From positions 248,001-312,000 of the forward strand of contig CALTBR010000003.1 of NCBI GenBank assembly GCA_943842425.1: a stretch of DNA of 64,000 nucleotides, given 5' to 3'. Shown piece after piece: positions 61,451 to 64,000 of this stretch. The number at the start of each line of letters is the position of its first letter. The first letter of the stretch is position 1. The notes beneath the pieces are model-generated. The model was not told the DNA's origin, made no database searches, and saw only the letters and a program-made list of their open reading frames with translations. The position numbers were made by a program, and so were the translations under genes. This stretch comes from UBA974 sp002292405. GTDB taxonomy: Bacteria > Bacteroidota > Bacteroidia > Flavobacteriales_D > Sanyastnellaceae.

Positions 61451-63010
61451 ATGAGTAAAAGAGTTTTTGTCATTTTTATGATTATAAATGTAATTGTTTG
61501 GGCATCTATTCAAGGATGTACAAAAATCACGTACACAACAGACTCTAACTCAATTCTTGAGTTTTCTGATGATACTCTGATGTTCGATTCTGTATTTACA
61601 ACAATAGGATCTATTAGTTTGTATTTATCTGTTATTAACCCTCATGATCAAGCCCTTCTTATTGATGAGATTGAGTTAGAAGGAGGAGAGTTTAGTAGCT
61701 ACAGGATCAATATTGATGGGCAAGGCTTAGACTCTTCAGGTAATGAGCTTGTAAGTATGCAAGACGTGACCATTTTAGCTAACGACAGTTTGTTCATTTT
61801 TGTAGAAGTCACTATTGATCCTACAAATACATCTTTAGCCTTTATTAATGAAGACCGGCTAAGTTTTAAAGTGAATGGCAACGATCAGTTTGTAGATTTG
61901 ATTTCATATGGTCGCAATGCCGTGTTCCATCACCAGCCTGGGAATTGGTTTAACTATAACAATCCACCAGAAAATGTTTTAGAGTGTGAAGAGGTGTGGA
62001 ACAGTGACTTACCACATGTTATCTATGGCCCCATCAGGGTTGCGCCCGGCTGCTCTCTTACAATTGAGGCTGGAGCTGAGGTATATGTTCATTCGGGCAG
62101 TGGCATTTGGGTGCAAGGAGGCACCTTCAAAATTAACGGTACTATAGACGAAAAAGTTGTGTTTCAAGGAGATCGACTAAGCTCATCATATCTCGACTAC
62201 CCTGGACAATGGGGATTAGAGTTTCCAATAGAGTTCCAGTACCAAGGCGAAAATATTTATTATACAGTAAGTAGGGGAGGGATTTGGCTTGATAGATCAA
62301 CTAATTCGTCTATTAATCACGCAATAATCAAAAATGCGAATGTGGGAATATGGGTAGACAGTTTAGGCCAAGGCGCTGAGTATGCTTTGAAACTTTCGAA
62401 TACAAAGATTTACAATATGTCATCGGTAGGTCTTTTATCACAAGGCGGTTATATTAATGGTGTAAATAACCTGATTGCAGATTGCGGTGAAGCTTGTGGA
62501 GCTTTTACGTTGGGAGGTAAAATTGTGATGCACTTGAGTACATTTGCAAACTATTGGGTAGATGGCTCCGTTAGGCAAGGCAGTTCAGTTTATATAAATG
62601 ACTGGTATGAAAGTTCAGGGAATGTTATCCAGCATAGACCTTTTGAAGAAGGAACAGAGTTTAGAAATTGTTTAATTTGGGGCAACAATGCTGAATTAGA
62701 TGATTTTGATGAGCTCGTCTCAAGTTTATACATCCCAACTATTTATTCTAGCCCATTGTTTACTTCCTGTGGATTAGATGTTCAAGATGAAGACTTCCCG
62801 AACAACCTGTTAGATGTTAATTGCACGACTGATATTGCCCCCGATTTTGTCTCTACTTTTGATAGAAACTTCCATTTAAATGGGAATAGTACTGTTTGGC
62901 AGGGAATTTCATCAACACCACCTTTTGACGCATCAGATGTTTCGATAGACTTAGACGGACAACCAAGGTCAACCTTTAGCCCAGATAGAGGTTGTTTTGA
63001 AAGACAATAG
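61451..63010 (+). CDS. Lipoprotein with right-handed beta-helix
   Basis: A 519-residue exported protein with an N-terminal signal ending WASIQGCTK, a likely lipobox with Cys at about residue 23. Residues about 30-160 form a beta domain (FDSVFTTIGSISLYLSVINP). The stretch about 195-470 looks like a right-handed parallel beta-helix, with recurring short strands such as GPIRVAPGCSLTIEAGAEVY, GIWVQGGTFKINGT and NVGIWVDSLGQ. The end (LDGQPRSTFSPDRGCFE) is typical of Bacteroidota proteins of this type. A sugar-binding or surface function is likely, but no catalytic site is evident. A CATATTTG element, one mismatch from the -7 consensus, lies 4 nt before the ATG. Confidence 0.75.
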   Translation: MSKRVFVIFMIINVIVWASIQGCTKITYTTDSNSILEFSDDTLMFDSVFTTIGSISLYLSVINPHDQALLIDEIELEGGEFSSYRINIDGQGLDSSGNELVSMQDVTILANDSLFIFVEVTIDPTNTSLAFINEDRLSFKVNGNDQFVDLISYGRNAVFHHQPGNWFNYNNPPENVLECEEVWNSDLPHVIYGPIRVAPGCSLTIEAGAEVYVHSGSGIWVQGGTFKINGTIDEKVVFQGDRLSSSYLDYPGQWGLEFPIEFQYQGENIYYTVSRGGIWLDRSTNSSINHAIIKNANVGIWVDSLGQGAEYALKLSNTKIYNMSSVGLLSQGGYINGVNNLIADCGEACGAFTLGGKIVMHLSTFANYWVDGSVRQGSSVYINDWYESSGNVIQHRPFEEGTEFRNCLIWGNNAELDDFDELVSSLYIPTIYSSPLFTSCGLDVQDEDFPNNLLDVNCTTDIAPDFVSTFDRNFHLNGNSTVWQGISSTPPFDASDVSIDLDGQPRSTFSPDRGCFERQ

Positions 63011-63054
63011 AGGAAACTTCTTGAACTAACTCTCTTATGAAAGATACATATTAT

Positions 63055-63297
63055 TCAAATTGGAGTAGTTGAATGGTGAATTAAATTTTGAATCAATTCA
63101 ATAGCAACTTTAAAAATCTTTTTAGATTCTGGACGTTTAACTGCAAAATTAGAATTTAAATATCACTCAATCCAATTAAGAATATGGGTAGATGTCTGTT
63201 CCTTAAACACGCCCCGGTACGAGAAAATTATCGTATCATCTTGTGCAACAGGGCATTGTTCGACACTTGATAAAGGCTTATTTGTTTCCGAGTACAT
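63055..63297 (-). pseudogene. Remnant of a SiaB-like (DUF6272) gene
   Basis: Reading on the minus strand from ATG at 63297 gives MYSETNKPLSSVEQ, then DDTIIFSYRGVFKEQ and HILNWIE, a TGA at 63163-63165, and in the same frame NSNFAVKRPESKKIFKVAIELIQNLIHHS before a second stop at 63055-63057. The strand-helix pattern and the segment KKIFKVAIELIQNLIHH resemble the N-terminal part of SiaB-type proteins (DUF6272) of Bacteroidota; the C-terminal half is missing. In known systems SiaB partners with phosphatases and HPt-like proteins, none of which are visible here. The assignment rests on memory of the family and needs a profile search. Confidence 0.45.
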
Positions 63298-63336
63298 CTA
63301 TATAATTTAAGTGGATTATCCCCAAATTGCAATGTC

Positions 63337-64000
63337 ATGAAGAGAGAAATAAACAATGAATGGTTTGCGGCTTGGTTTGACTCGCCTGCTTATCATATTT
63401 TATATGGTAATCGAGATAGTGAAGAAGCATTAAACCTCATCAAAAACTTAGATGAAATACTATCCTCAGAGGTTAAAAAGGTTCTTGATGTTGGCTGTGG
63501 TGCTGGAAGACATGTAGTAGCTTGGGAAAAGCTGGGCTATAAGGCTAGTGGATTTGATTTGAGTTCAGAAAGTATTCGGCTAGCTAAGTCTAAACCCTCA
63601 AAGGCTGACTTTACAGTATTAGATATGAGAGATTTAAAAAACCAAACAGAATGGACAGATGAGTTTGATCTTATCTCAAATCTATTTACCAGTTTTGGAT
63701 ATTTTTCTAAAGAAGAAGAGCACAAGTCAGTTCTAATAGGATTTAATCACGCGTTAAAGCTTGACGGTTTATTAATCTTAGATTACCTAAACGTTCCGTA
63801 TTCACAGTCTAGATTAGTGCCATCAGAGGTCGTAAATATCGATAATTATTCTTTTATGATAGAGCGATATCTTAAAGATGGATTCTTTCAAAAATCAATA
63901 AGTTTTAAATCTCCTGAAGGAGAGGAATTTAATTTTATTGAACAAGTTAGGGCGTGGACAGCAAATGATTTGAAAATACTATTATTGGATGTAGGTTTGC
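63337..64000 (+). CDS. Class I SAM-dependent methyltransferase (cut by the window edge)
   Basis: The first 221 codons of a class I methyltransferase; the gene runs past the end of the window. The N-terminus is MKREINNEWFAAWFDSPAYH. The SAM-binding motif I is VLDVGCGAGRHVVAW (about 50-64), the acidic residue of motif II is in GFDLSSESIRLAKS, and motif post-I/IV reads FDLISNLFTSFGYF. DGLLILDYLNVPYS follows as the sixth-strand region. The start YHILYGNRD resembles small-molecule methyltransferases of marine Bacteroidota; the substrate is unknown. Confidence 0.85.
   Translation, partial: MKREINNEWFAAWFDSPAYHILYGNRDSEEALNLIKNLDEILSSEVKKVLDVGCGAGRHVVAWEKLGYKASGFDLSSESIRLAKSKPSKADFTVLDMRDLKNQTEWTDEFDLISNLFTSFGYFSKEEEHKSVLIGFNHALKLDGLLILDYLNVPYSQSRLVPSEVVNIDNYSFMIERYLKDGFFQKSISFKSPEGEEFNFIEQVRAWTANDLKILLLDVGL

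Noticed and set aside
63163..63165. TGA read as selenocysteine in the SiaB-like frame
   Set aside because: The protein is also truncated at its C-terminus and there is no sign of a selenocysteine insertion element; a remnant is simpler.

Overview
The window looks like a piece of the chromosome of a marine Bacteroidota, most likely order Flavobacteriales (Crocinitomicaceae/Cryomorphaceae-like; this placement is inferred). The evidence is the AT-rich DNA, the promoters of the Bacteroidota form TTG-N17-19-TAnnTTTG, a short primary sigma factor of the Bacteroidota type, a TonB receptor with an N-terminal carboxypeptidase-regulatory domain, type IX secretion (T9SS) C-terminal domains, and many secreted proteins built from Cys-rich repeats of the kind GCTDxxACNYDxxAxxDDGSC. 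I found no tRNA, rRNA, CRISPR array or complete insertion sequence.

Layout. 1-4.3 kb: an SDR/MMPL-exporter pair and a PagL-like lipid A deacylase whose signal peptide lies upstream of any standard start codon. 4.3-10.6 kb: an unknown membrane protein, a DUF1566 fragment, a FISUMP-domain protein, a PepSY protein coupled to a ClpP-like lipoprotein, a Spy/CpxP-like protein and a secreted PHB-depolymerase-like esterase. 10.6-14.7 kb (minus strand): a three-gene unit with a MetA-type outer membrane protein, a TIGR01777 epimerase and a TonB receptor. 15-16 kb: a decayed relative of the giant repeat gene. 16-19 kb: metallophosphoesterase, SPFH protein and J-domain protein. 19.2-25.4 kb: a complete tripartite RND efflux operon whose last, overlapping gene encodes an unrecognised secreted domain. 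25.4-31.4 kb (minus strand): two paralogous reprolysin-like metalloproteases and a DUF3089 hydrolase. 31.5-41.75 kb: one giant secreted repeat protein (about 3,400 residues), currently broken into pieces by five small indels that together restore the frame. 41.8-48 kb: an acetyltransferase and three more secreted proteins (SprB-like/T9SS, cupredoxin plus dockerin-like tail, FG-GAP/ASPIC-UnbV). 48-61.3 kb: housekeeping genes (YebC, a degenerate RluA-like protein, thiolase, NlpC/P60, 3-hydroxyacyl-CoA dehydrogenase, DEAD helicase, acyltransferase, TrmH/SpoU methyltransferase, AccD, S15, PNPase, sigma factor). 61.4-64 kb: a beta-helix lipoprotein, a SiaB-like gene remnant and the start of a methyltransferase cut by the window edge.

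How the parts relate. The accessory half (about 6-47 kb) is dominated by exported proteins that reuse a small kit of modules: the Cys-rich GCTD/ACNYD repeat, a 23-residue DECGVCGG repeat, a domain of about 190 residues with the core SWSASGINPAF (five copies in the window), and a dockerin-like EF-hand tail that replaces the usual T9SS sorting domain in several proteins. The most unusual locus is the giant repeat gene, with six nearly identical 537-bp units flanked by two homologous arrays of 69-bp units. Several genes have a TAnnTTTG element exactly 4 nt before the ATG, which suggests leaderless mRNAs.
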